A model generated the notes under the pieces. The model saw nothing but the letters and a program-made list of their open reading frames with translations, was not told where the DNA came from and did not search any database. A stretch of 64,000 nt of DNA from Coriobacteriaceae bacterium (lineage in GTDB: Bacteria > Actinomycetota > Coriobacteriia > Coriobacteriales > QAMH01), in NCBI GenBank assembly GCA_025992705.1, contig DAJPGJ010000001.1:1674001-1738000 (forward strand), written 5' to 3'. Each line of letters starts with the position of its first letter. Position 1 is the first letter of the stretch. Of the stretch, positions 15,001 to 27,600 are shown in pieces. Position numbers and translations under genes: made by a program.

Positions 15001-15650
15001 CACCTCGCGCGGAGCCGGCGTGTAGGAGCCCCCTGCGGGGTCGTAGATGAGGTTGTAGCCGGTGAGCGGCGTCCAGCAGGCATAGAAGACGATCTCGGTG
15101 TTGCCGGGAGCGCCGGCGTTGGCGTCAAAGAGGCGCAGCGTGTCGCCAAAGGCGACCTTGTGCTCGGTGGTGATGACCTGCGGCTCGTCGCCTTCCTCGC
15201 CCTCGATGGTCTGGCGCGTGTAGTACACCCAGCCGGACAGCTCGTAGCCCGGACGCACGAACGGGGCCTGGATGGTGACGCCCTCCTCGACGGCGTTCTC
15301 GGCCGTGCCGTCCCAGATGAGGCGGTCGCTACCGATGAGGTCGGCGCCGGCGCTGTGGGCACGACCGGTCGAGATGGCCGCATCCGGGCCGAGCGGGTAG
15401 TTGCCCTCGCCCGTGTCGAGCACGTAGGTCATGGTCACGTAGGCATCGCGGTACCACTGCGCCCAGAAGGTGATGGACTCGGCGTACTCGGCGAGGTACT
15501 CGCTGCCGAGCTGCCACTCGTCGCCCGTGCCATCGGCCTTGGTGTTCCAGTACATGAGGTTGTAGCCGGCACGATGCCAGGTCGGGTCGCTGTCACGGGT
15601 GGGCAGCGTGTAGGTCAGGCCGCGCTCGAGGAAGATGGTCTCGAGATTGC
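1..15650 (-). repeat. Listeria-Bacteroides (InlB B-type) and MucBP-like beta repeat array
   Basis: The downstream part of the giant protein changes repeat type at about 15650. From there to about 6100 the dominant unit is 70-80 residues, with a GYxxxGW core and an ending like YAxW. This is typical of the Listeria-Bacteroides repeat first seen in internalin B. Below about 6100 these are interleaved with longer units that begin YTVEYW or EHYxV and end GDGSTVLKLYY, resembling MucBP-type domains. At least a dozen of the latter endings can be read, for example near 560, 870, 1540, 1900, 2960, 4460 and 5070. Such repeats usually form elongated stalks on Gram-positive surface proteins. The array is still running at position 1, so its full length is unknown. 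Confidence 0.8.
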
Positions 15651-18600
15651 CGGTGACCGAGTTGTCGCCGACGTTCTTCTCGAAGTAGAGCAGCGTGCCG
15701 TTCTTCCACTCCCAGGTGACCAGGCCATGGTCGTTGCCGCCGGCCGGGTAGTAGGCCTGGATCTCGGTGTTGTTGAGGAACTGGCCCACGTAGGCCGGGT
15801 TCTTGTCAGTCGGGACGGTCTCGACCGACATCGCGATCCAGCGCCCGGCGCCATGGTCGGGCAGGGTCGAGAGCACGCGCAGCGAGGAGTCGTCGTTGAC
15901 GGTGAGCTCCTTGAGGCGCACGGTGTCGGTGAGCGCGTTGTCGATCTTGGCGTCATCGGCAAAGTCCCAACCGCAGAAGTTCACGGCCGCGAGCCAGTCC
16001 TGGCCGCGCATGACGTTGGTGAAGTCCTTGACCAGGGCGGTGTTGAAGCCGCTGCCGTCAAAGGTGACGTTGTTCTCGTAGAGGCCGTCCTTGTTGTAGA
16101 ACCACTCGTTCAGGGTGGTGGGCGTGATCTTGCCCTTGTCACCGGCAAACGAGTAGATGTGCTCGATGATGCCGCCCTTGAGGAACTTGTACCAGGGCAC
16201 CTGGTCAAAGCCGCTCACGGTGACATTGAGGGCGGCGTCCAGGTAGCCATCATCGACGCCAATGACGAGCGAATTGGGGTTCACCTTGGGTTTGTGCACG
16301 CCCTCGGGGCTGAAGCCGTCCTCGGTGTAGTACCACCAGACGCGGTCGTTGCTACCGATGCGGCTGCCCAACGCCCCGTCGTTCCACTGGTAGATGCGGT
16401 AGCCGTGGGTGTTGTGCTCGTTGGAGTAGCGGTTGATGAGGTCCTGCGTGGTACCCCACCACTTGCCGTCGAAGAGGAGGGCATCCGGATCGCAGGTCTC
16501 CCAACGGCCCATGGCGTCATAGTGGGCGTCAAGCGCCGACTCGGTGAGCAGGCACTTGTTGCCGAGCCTGATCTCGCTGAGCTTCGGGTTGGTCTTGAGC
16601 ATGCGATCGGTCTTGGCATCGAGCTTCATCTCCCAGTTGGAGAAGTCGACGCTCTCGAGCTTGGGGCAATCGCGGAAGAGATGCTCGAAGCTCACGACGC
16701 GTGAGACGTCCAGACCCGTGCCGTCAAAGGTCGTGAGGTTGGGGAACGGATCGTACGGGCGCTCGAGGCCCCAGGAAGTTGCCCAGTAGCGCGGGCTGCC
16801 GTCACTGTAGTAATGGTCGTAGCCATATCCGTTGGCATTGCGATAGTTGCTCCAGTCGCCGAGCGGCGCGCTGAGCCAATGAAGTCGATTGCCGCCGTCA
16901 TATCGATCGAGGATGAGATCGGGACGATTCACCGGCGAGATGAGGAGACGGTTCCAGATACCGCGGTCACCGCTGTAGTAATTATAGATGTAAACGTAAC
17001 CGCCGATATGCCCCACATCGGTGATGGAGTTGCCCGTGGAGCTGCCGTAGCGCATTTCGTAGTAATGGCCATACTTCTCATCGGTGCCCATGTACTTGAT
17101 GTACCAGCCGTTGTTACGAGAGCCAAGACCACCGTACCAATACTCGTAAGCAAGACCGCCACCCGAATAGTAATGGGGATCATATTGGTAATACAGATAG
17201 CCGTTGTACTGAGGGTTATCAGCATGGAACAGGTACATGCCCTCCTCGAGGGGTTGCGTGTAAGCATAGCGCGAGTTGTTGAACCAGTCGTACATGTAGT
17301 CGGGCGACAGCAGGCCGTAGGTCTTGATGTCGGTGACCTTCTCGGTGTAGGGGCCCCAGGGCCTCCAGCGCATGCCGCTGATCTCCTTGTTCTCGGCCTC
17401 GGGGCGCACGCCGATGTACATCTCGTTGGCATGAACGGTCGTATTGCCCACGACGGTGTCCTCGAGCACCACGGCCCAGGCGGCATCAGGATTATCGTGC
17501 AGCATGTTGCCAGAGCCCTTGACGAAGTAGTACACCACATGCTCGTTGAAGCGGATGGCACCGGTCTTGGCGTTGCTCGCCTCTTCGATGGTGGCACTCG
17601 GATAGTTCTTGCGCAGACGCTCAGAATTGAGGAACCACAGGGTGTCGTCCGGCGTGTGGTTGTCGCTGAAGACACCCGTGGCCCACATGCCGTCCTTGCG
17701 GTTCAGACCGCTGCCGTCGAGCTTGACGGTGTAGCGCGTCGAGAGCTCGCGGATGGAGTCGGTTCCGGTGAACATGTCGGTGACGCTCGGATCGAGTGTG
17801 GTGAGCGTGGCATCGCTTGCCTGCGCAAAGCGCGGACCGGTGACCATGACCCAGTTGGAGATGTCAACGGTCTCGAGCTTGTCGTCACCCTTGAACAGAC
17901 GCTCGAAGCTGCCCGTGTCATCGACGCGCAAGCCCGTGCCGTCAAAGGTGATGAGGCTCTTGTAATCCTCGAACCAGCCCTCGAGGGACTTGGGCGCGAT
18001 GCGGCCACCGTTGACGTTGTAAGTCACGACGTTCTCGACGCGGTTGGAAGCCTCGGTGTTGATGGAGCCCTTCCAGGGCAGGTCATCGCCAAACTCCTCG
18101 ACCACGCAGTTGCCCAGCGGGTCGTAGACACCCATGATCAGGGTGTAGGTCTTGTTGTCGTACTTCCACCATACGTTCTCGTTCTTGAATGCGGAGTTGT
18201 ACACCCAGTAGTACACGTGGGTGCCGGGGATGTCGGTAAGGCCGGCGCGATAGTGGTTGGCAAGCTCGGTTGTCAGATACTTGTTGACGCCCGGTGCGTC
18301 CACGTCGTCGGTGTCCTGGTACCAGAAGCCACGACGCGTCGGACCCACGGCCACGATATCGGTCATGCCACTGCCCTCGAGCACGGAGCTCTCGCCCAGG
18401 CCCAGCACGCGCAGGTGCTCGGTACCCAGGAACATGTCGGTGAGCTTCGGCACGACCCAGGTGTACTCGGTCTTGGTGGAGCCGTCGGGCTGCAGAGTCG
18501 TGACCTTGGCATGGTTGTAGCGCATCGCCCAGCTCTCCATGTGAATCTCGATAACCTGCGGAGATTCCTGGAACATGCCCTCGAAGGTGGCTGCGCTGCT

Positions 18601-21600
18601 CGTGTTCCAGTTCTCGGTGCCGCTGAAGGTGAGCAGGGACGGCGTCTTGTAGAACATGTGGTAGAAACTGTTGACGTCCTTGACATCGAGCTTGCTTCCG
18701 TCAAAGTCCTCGAGCGCCGGATACTCGGCAAACCACTCGGCCAGGCTGACGGGAGCGACCTTGCCGTTCACGTCGTTGACGGTGAAGGCGCTCACGGTCT
18801 CCTGCAGGCGCTTCCAGGGCACGTCCGCGGCCACCTCGAAGGTGTAGAGGGGCTTGGAGCGATCGATGGCGCCCAGGGTGATGGTGCCGGTCTTCTCGCC
18901 GTTGGAGAAGTTCTCCTTGGCATAGGTCCACCAGATATTGTGATTGGAGTCGAAGGTGCCGCCCAGATGCGTGGTATCCCAGGTGTAGACGGTGACGTCC
19001 ACGGGGCCGGTCGCCGAGGTGGAGGCCGGGTACATGCGCACCAAATCGCCGGTGTTGCCCACGGGCACGCCGCTGCCGATACTCGTATCGTTCTTGACCC
19101 ACACGCCGTAGTCGCCGGCCTGGCAACCGCTCTGGTCAAGGCCGGTGCCCTCCAGGATGACGTTGGGGCCGAGCGTGAGCTCGACGAAGTTCGAGAAGTC
19201 CATGTCCTCGGCGGTGATGGTTCCCAGAAGCATCATGTCGGTGACGGTCGGCAGCACCGAGCGATGGGTCATGCTGCGCATGTCCCAACGCGACAGGTCG
19301 AGCTTGGTGACCTTCTGGGCCCAGACGTTGCGGCCCATGTTCTTGAAGAGGGCGCTGAAGTCCGTGACGTTGGAGACATCCCAGAACGATCCGCCGGCGG
19401 CAGAGCCGGTAATGGCCATCACGTCGGAGAGCTTGAGATCGTTCTCGAGCATGTGGGCCATGGTGAACAGCGAGACGGCGCCGCCACGACCCGGCGCCCA
19501 ATCCGCCAGGCCGTCGAGCGTCGTGAGCTCCTCCATGTCGGCGAAGGCGTAGTTGATGGTCTGCAGGCTGCTCGCACGCCAGTTCTCGAGGTTGACGAGC
19601 GTCGTGATGGCGTCGGCGTCGTAGAGCAGGTAGCTCATGTCGGTGACGCCCGTGACGTCCCAGCTGCCAAAGTAGGCCAGGTCATCGTTGGTAAGCTTGT
19701 CGTTGTTGTAGAGCAGGCCTGAGATGTTGGCGAGCTTGCCACCACCTAGGCCGGCAGTCCAGGTGCCAAACTCGCCATAGGTCTCGAGCGAGCTGTTGTC
19801 CTTGAGCAAGTTGGCCATGTTGGTGATGTTGGAGACATCCCAGTGCGAGATGTTCTTGATGCTGGTGAGGCTCGAGTCACCGTTCCACATGTCCTTGAAG
19901 GACGTGATGCCATTACCGATCACGAGGCCCTTGCCATCGAAGTCCTTGAGCACGCTATAGCCGCTGAACCAGCCCTCGAAGCTCTTCCCGCGGCTCTCGG
20001 CCGCAAGACCCGCAGCGTCCACCGGCGTGACCTCGGACTCGGCGATGAAGTGTACGACGTTGCCCTTGGGCACGATGGGGCCGTCAATATGCTCGTTGTA
20101 GACAAGCCAGGGCAGCAGGTTGGTCACGTTGCCGGCTTCATCGGTGGTACCGGTGTTGGTCTCGGTCACCTCGGTGCTCGGGCAACCGGGGTCAGAGCCG
20201 ATGGTCAGGGTCTTGGCCGCATGGTCGCCCAGGACGTTGGGATAGAAGATCCACCAGACATGCGGATTGCTCTCGAAGCGTCCGCCCAGGCGGGTCGGGT
20301 CCCAACTGTAGGTGAAGACGTTGGTGTCCTCGTTGACGCCCTTGCCCGTGGCCGGGTACAGCTTGATGAGCGAGTTGCCGTTGCCGAACCACTCGATGGG
20401 CGTGGTTTCCTGACGCACCCACATGCCCTGGTTGGCAAGGCGCGTCGAGATGCCGTCGAGGTTGGTACCCATCAGGGTGTTGAAGCCGGAAACCTTGAGG
20501 TAGCCGGTATCGGCACCGAGGCTGCGCAGCTCCTTGAACATGTCGGTCACGGTACAGCTAGTCGTATCCCAGTAGGAGATGTCCACGGTGGCGAGCTCGT
20601 GGCTGCCGGCGAACATACCCGTGAGGTTCATGGTGCCCAGAATAGGCCAGTGCATAGTGGCGAGCTGATTGGTGATGCCCGTGTTGGCAAAGGCATAGGA
20701 GGCGTCCTCAAGGCTGTTGATCTGCCAGGAACCGATCTCGTCGAGGTTGGGCAGGCTCTTCATGCCGTCGAAGCTGTGGGCCATGGTGGTGACCTTGGTC
20801 ACGTCCCAGTTGGTGAGCGCCGCGATGGACTCGAGCGAGCTCGCGCCGCTCAGGAAGTAGGACATGTCGGTCACGTTGGAGACGTTCCAATTGCCCGTGA
20901 GCGAGGTAAGCGAGCTCGTCCCCTGCAGCATGTGGGAGATGTCCGTGGCGTTGATGACGTCCATCTGCGTGCCGTCGAAGCTCTCCATGGCGGAGTAGCC
21001 GGCAAACCAGTTGGCGGGATTGTCGATGAGCAGGCCGTTGAAGCTGACGATGTTCTTGACGTCAGTCTTTGCCATAATCGTCTTGGTGACGAGCTTGGGC
21101 GTGGTGGGAAGCGAGGTGTCGGTGATGGCGGCCTCGTCGTCGGTGACCTGCAACCAGGGAAGGACGTACTCGGTGCCACCGACGGTACCGGAAAGCTCGG
21201 TTACGTTCTTGCCATAGACGGTCGTGTCGTCATCGGCGGCCACGTACTTGGTGGTGCTGTCGTGGTCGTCCACGCCCAGGGTGAGCGTACCGTAGGTATC
21301 CGACTCCGGATCGTTGTCGTAGCGCCACCAGGCGTACGGATTGCTGTCAAAGCGGCCGCCCAGCTGCTTGGGAACCCACTTGAAGACGAGGGCGTCGGCC
21401 GAATAGGGGTCGTTGGTGTAGCGTGCGGCGAGCTTGGAGGTGTCGCCAAACCAGGGGCTACGTCCGTCGGCAAAGAGCAGGCCATCCTCGATGCCGTCGC
21501 GCGTAGACGTGAGTTGCCACATGCCGTCTGTTGGGCCGTGATTGGACAGGCTGTTGTTGAACGCCGTGCCCTGCAACAGGGACGACTCGCCCACCGTGAG

Positions 21601-24600
21601 CTGGCCGAGACTCGAAAGCCCAGCGAGCATGTTCTCGAGGTTGACAGCATAGTACGGGCTCGTGCTCACGACACGACGCATCTGCCAGCGGGAAAGATCC
21701 ATCGTGGCAAGTGCGGTGTCGTTGGCGAACATATAGCTGAAGTTGACGTTGGTGGACATGTCCCAATGGGCGATGGGCGTCTGATCCACGAGGAACTTGT
21801 TCTCGGCAAACATGTAGCTCGTGTCCAGAACGTGCGACATGTCCCAACCGGTGGGCTGGCCGGGCTGTGGCGCAGCCAGCGGGTTGAGGTCCATGATACG
21901 CGTACCATAGAACATGTGGGTCATGTTGATGGTCTTGCCTGTATCGGTATTGAGATGCCAGCCAACAAGTTCGCTAATGTCCTCGAGCGAAGCGCACATG
22001 TTGAACATGTAGCTGAAGTCGAGCACATGCGAGACATCCCAGTTCTGCACGCCCGTCAGGCTCGCGAGCTTGCCGTCGTTATTGAACATGTGGTTCATGT
22101 CCGTGGCATCGCCCATAGTCATGCCCGAGCCGTCGAAGCTCTCGAGCTTGACGTTGTTCTCGAACCAGCTATAGGGATACAGCACATTGATACCGTCATA
22201 GGTGTTGACGATCTTGACGTAGCGCGCATAGTCCTTGAAGCGGCTGCAGGGTGACCAACCAAGCTGGGACTTGAGCGCCTCATCCACGTAGAAGCGGGTC
22301 TCGGTGACGCTCTTGCCCAGAGCCGGATCAGTGTTGACCTTGCCACGGGTCACGTCGCCATCGTCGACAGCGATGACGAGCTCGTAGCTGTCATCGCGGA
22401 TCTCGAGGGTCCACCAGGCGCGATCGTTGGAGTCAAAGCGCGCACCGGCCAGACCCTCGCCCCACACGTAGGTGCCGGCCATGGTTGCCTGGTACTTGTC
22501 AAAACCCTCGTTGATATTGTTCCAGGTGCCCGTCCAGTGGTCCTCCTCGCACTCCCAAATCTGAAGTTCGGGATAGACCCAGTAAACCTGCGCACTCAGA
22601 CTCGACTCATAGAATCGTTGGCCGGAGCAGACGATGCGCAGATAGCGACCATCCACAAGAAGCTGCCTGTTGCTACCCGACCCATTAAGTGTCAAAACGC
22701 AAGCGCCCGTCTCATCGTAGAAATACAGATGCGCAGTGCCCGCCCAGTCAGAAGTCGCCATATACCAGCTGTGGATGTCAACGTAAAACCCGTCAGCCCA
22801 ACGTGGCGCAGTAAACGTCCAGGTCCTAGTAACAAACCTCTCGTTGATAATGTTCTGGAACGGATCGACACGGGTCGGCTCCTTGATGGAAGACCAGCCC
22901 TCGCCCAGCACGCAGCGATCAAGTTCAAGGCAAAGATAGAAGGTGTTCTCGTATGCACTGTTGCGATCCACGACCCAGTTCTTGGCGTTGAACTCCTTGA
23001 GGGCGCGGTCACCCTGGAACATGGCCGTGTAGTCCATGCAGATGTCGGTGGTCCAATTGCGCACGCCGTTGGCATAGAGCAGCGAGGCGCAGTTCTCGAA
23101 CATGTAGGCAAAGCTGTTGACACGGCTCGTGTTCCAGTCGAGCAGGCCATCGAGCGTGGTGATGGTGGCGCAGTTCTGGAACATGTTGGCCATACTGTAA
23201 CTCGTGGCGGCGTCGGTGTTGAGCTGCCACTTGCCCGCCTGTTCGATCATGCGATTGGGCAACACGGTGCAACCCTGGAACATGGACGTGAAGTTAAGAA
23301 CCTTGTTCATGTCCCAATACTCCATGCCCGTGACGGCACCAAGCATCGCGCAGCCTTTGAACATGGAAGCGGCAGTCGTGACATTGGGCATGGCGGTCCA
23401 GCGCTGGCCCTTGTTGCCCGTGTTGAGCGTCTCGAGCTTGGCATCGCCCTCGAAGAGGCTGGCGATGGAGCGGGTCTGGTTCATCTCGACACCGGCCAGG
23501 TCGGCATCCTTGAGATTGGTCAGACCGGCAAACCAGCGCGAGATATCCGTCGGCGTGATGCCGTTGCCGTTGAAGGTAACATGCTCGATGAGCGGGCGGG
23601 CCGCTTCGGGCGTGAGCTCGATGGCACCAGCAGCCGGCGTGAGCCATGGCAGGTAGTCGGCGGTCTCGGTCACGACGAAGTTGTCGACGGGCACCTTCGT
23701 GTAGCTGAAGCTCTTGTTGCCGGAGCCGTCCTTGGTGACCGTGACCTGCACCCATTCGGTGTCAACGCCGATGACGAGCGTCTTGTAGGTCTCGGACTCG
23801 GGATCGTTGTCGAAGTACCACCAGGCATACGGGTTACTCTCGAAGCGACCACCCGGCCTGCCAAACTCGAAGCGATAGGTGAGGTTCATGCCGTCGGGGC
23901 CACCAAACGGATCGAGCTCGGGGTTGTACTCCATCGGATAACGCTCCACGAGGTCGGTGGCGCTACCCCACCACGGCACGTAGCCGTTGATGGTCTGCTG
24001 GGTCCAGCGGCCATCGCGACCCTCGTGCGTGTCGGACTTCTCCAGGCCCGTGCCCGTGAGAATGGTCGTGGGCTTCACGTAGAGGAACTTGAGGGCATCC
24101 ATACCCGCGAGCATGTTGATGGCCTGCAGGCGGTTAGTGCCATCGCCGTTGGGGAAGATGGCCGCGTCCGTGTTCCAGTTGGGGCTCGTGAGGTCCACCG
24201 AGACGACGGTCTTGCAGTCCTGGAACATGCCATCGAAGTTGGCGCACGACGAGGTGTCCCAGTTGACGACGGCATCGACCTTGCGCAGCTTGAGCATGCC
24301 GCGGAACATGTTCTCCATCGTCGTGACCTGCGCGGTCGTCCAGTTGTTGAGCTGCGAGATGTCATTGAGCGTGGCAGCACCCCAGAACATGCCGGCCATG
24401 TTGGTGACCGTGGAGACATCCCAGTTCTCGAGCGTCTCGAGCTCGCGCAGCAGCGTATTGTCCTTGAAGAGGTTCTCGAAGGATGTGATGATCGTGTCGT
24501 CCTTCACGAGCTGCTTGTCGGTGGGCAGCGTCTTGTTGGCCTCGTCGATGGCAGCGTCGCTGGCGGCGCCGATTTCGTTGTACCAGTCATCCAAGCCGAT

Positions 24601-27600
24601 GACGCTCTGGAGCTTGACGTCGCCATCGAACAGGCCGGAGATGTCACCGGCCAGGTCGATACGCATGCCGGAGAGGTCGGCCGAATGCAGGTTCACGTAA
24701 CCGGCAAACCAGCGCGAGGGATTGATGACGTGCACGTTGGAGACGAACTGCACGTTCTCGATCTCCTCGGGGGTGTAGATGAGGTTCTCGGTGCCGTCCT
24801 CGGAGACGAACCAGGGCAGCTCCTCGAAGGTCTCGGTAACCCAGGTGTGGTAGTTGACAAAGTCGGGGTTGTTGGCCTTCTCCTCGTCGATGCCGATGAT
24901 GAGGGTCTTGGAGTCCTTCATGTACTTCCACCAGGCGTACTCGTTGCTGGGGAAGGAGTTGCCACCAGTCTGCTCGTCGGTCCAGATGTAGGTGTAGGGA
25001 CCCTCGACCGTATCGCCCCAGTTGAGCGTCGGATACAGGGCCGCGACGTCGGCCGTGGAACCGAACCAGTCCTTGGAGGCGTTGAGGCGTATCCAACCAC
25101 CGGCGCGGGCGTTACGCGAGGGGAACTGTTTGCCGTTCTCGTCAAGACCCAGATAGGCGCCCTTGAGCGAGGTGGTGACGCCGAAGGCCATGGATCGCAG
25201 GGCCGTGGCGTTGCAGAGCATGCGATCGATGATGGTGGGGCTACCCAGGTTCCAGCCGCGCGTGTCGATAGCAGCAAGCGCCGGTGTGTTCATGAACATC
25301 TCGGTGAGGTCACTCGTGACGTCGATACCCAGACGCCAGTCGGAGATGGCGGCCGCGTCCTCGAGCGCCGTGGCGTTCTTGAACATGCCCGTGTAGTTGG
25401 TGACCTTGGAGACGTCCCACAGTTTGAGATAGTTGGTGTTGGGGACGAAGGTATTGTTGAGGAACATGTAGCTCAGGTCCTCGGCCGAGATGGTGACCCA
25501 GTCGAGGTTAAGCGTGGCGTCCATGGACTGCATGCCCTCGAACATGCGGCTGAAGTTGACGACGTTGGAGACGTTCCACTCCTTGATGGAGTCGAGCGTC
25601 GTGAGTACCTTGGTGTTGCGGAAGGTGGCCTGCATGGTGGTGACGCGCGTGGTGTCCCAGTCATCGACGCCGATGATGTCACGCAGGAACACGGCGTTGT
25701 TGAACAGACGCTCCGTGGATGTGGTGTTAGCCGTATCCAGGCCCGAACCATCGAAGTAGGTGAACTTCGTGTACTTGGAAACTGCGAGGTCCCTTGCAGC
25801 CCAGCCGGTCAACACACCGTACTCGTCGGAGAAGATCTGGGCGTCAAAACCAACATAGTATATGCCACTCCTGCTAACAGAGAAGGTATTGGAACCATGC
25901 GTCCAGCTACCCCTGTTCGCATACATCGACACATGGGTGACGCGATGCGTACTCGTACGACGATCAAGCGTATCATAGAGTTCGAAGCTAAAGTCCGGAT
26001 AGCCCCAATACCAACCGTTGTACCAATCCTCGACCCTCGTCTTGTAGTCGAGCGACATGTAGTAGGTCTCGCCAGCCTCAAGATATACGGGCGTGAAGAT
26101 CTTCTCGGCAACGTTGACACGCTCGACGCCATTCTCCACCCAACCGGTCCAGTAACGCGGGTTGAACCAATAGGTCCAATCGGTCCAGTTAGTTCCGATA
26201 CTGTCGCACATATTGTAGCCATCAGAGGGTTTGTAACCGTGAGCCGTGGACTCCCAGTCGAGGTTGATCCACTCCTCGCTCGCGTAGCGCTGCCACTCGT
26301 CCATGATGTTGTTGGCGTTCCATGCGGGCATGCCGAGGCTGCCGGCAATGCCGCCGTTGCGGAAGATGCAGTCCTCGTCGAACCAACCCTCGAGCGAGAG
26401 CGGAGCAACCTTGCCGTTCTTCGTGTCGACCTTGAAGCTCGAGATGGCCGCGCCAATCTTGTACCACGGGGTCATGTACTGCTCGTAGCCGTCGACGAGC
26501 TCACCATCGACGAGGTGATTGTACTCGGTCACCACGTTGCAAAGGTCCTTGTTGTGCAGGCCGATGGTGAGGTCACGCGTGTCGTGGTCAATCTTCCACC
26601 ACACGTTGGCGTTACTCGCGAAGTTGCCGCCGAGCATGCCCGGGGTCCACGTGTACTTGTGGATGAGGTCAGCAGGCGGAGCCACGGTGGCAGGCGTCGT
26701 CTTCGTGGCGATGGAGGCAGCTGCGCGCTGGCCGGTCTTGTCGAGCTTGTAGCGTTCCACGAGAGCAGTCGTCGTATCCCACCACGGCGTGTCGGTGTCG
26801 CCGGTGATGGCATCGGAGTTGAGGGCATCGCCCATGACCCACACGCCGTCACCGGTGTTATGGAAAGTGCGGCCTTCCTGCTGATTCGGCAGCAGCATGG
26901 CAAGATTGGTGCCCTCGAGCACGGCGTTGGGACCAAGCGTCAGGCTGGCAAGACCCATGTGGAACGAGCCCATGCCGTGGAACATGTCCTGGGTGGTGGG
27001 CGTGTCCTGGATGTGAGCCGTGGTCATGTCCCAATCCTGGATGTCTAGGTCGAAGAGCACCTGGCAGGCGTAGAACATGCGCACGTAGCTGCGCACGGTC
27101 GAGGTCTTCCAGTGCTCCATGCCCGTGGCCTTGGCGAGCTTGGTCGCGCCATCGAACATGCCCTCGAGGCTGATGCACTCGTTGCCGGGCTTGTCCAGGA
27201 TGAAGCCCTCGCCCTTGAAGGTGTCCAGACCCGTATGGGCACGCGTCGAGTTGTCAGCTGCCAGATAGGTGCCAAACCAGCCGGAGAGGTCCTTGACCGA
27301 GACGGGATAGCTACCGTCGGCGGCGGTGCGCACCTCGGTGATGGTGTTGACGTTCTTGAGCAGCTTGCGCCAGGGCAGCTGCACGGAGGTCTCGGTGATG
27401 GCGTTGTTGTCCTCGGAGTCACTGCCAATGCGCAGCAGGCCAACACGCAGGCCGACCATGCCATCGCGCACGACGCCCGTGTAGCGCCACCAGACGTTGG
27501 GGTTGCTCGGGAAGCGACCACCCAAGTTGCCCTCGTCCCAGGTGTAGGTGATCTCGGTCGAGACGACCGAACCGTTGGTGTAGAGGGCATCGGCCGCACT

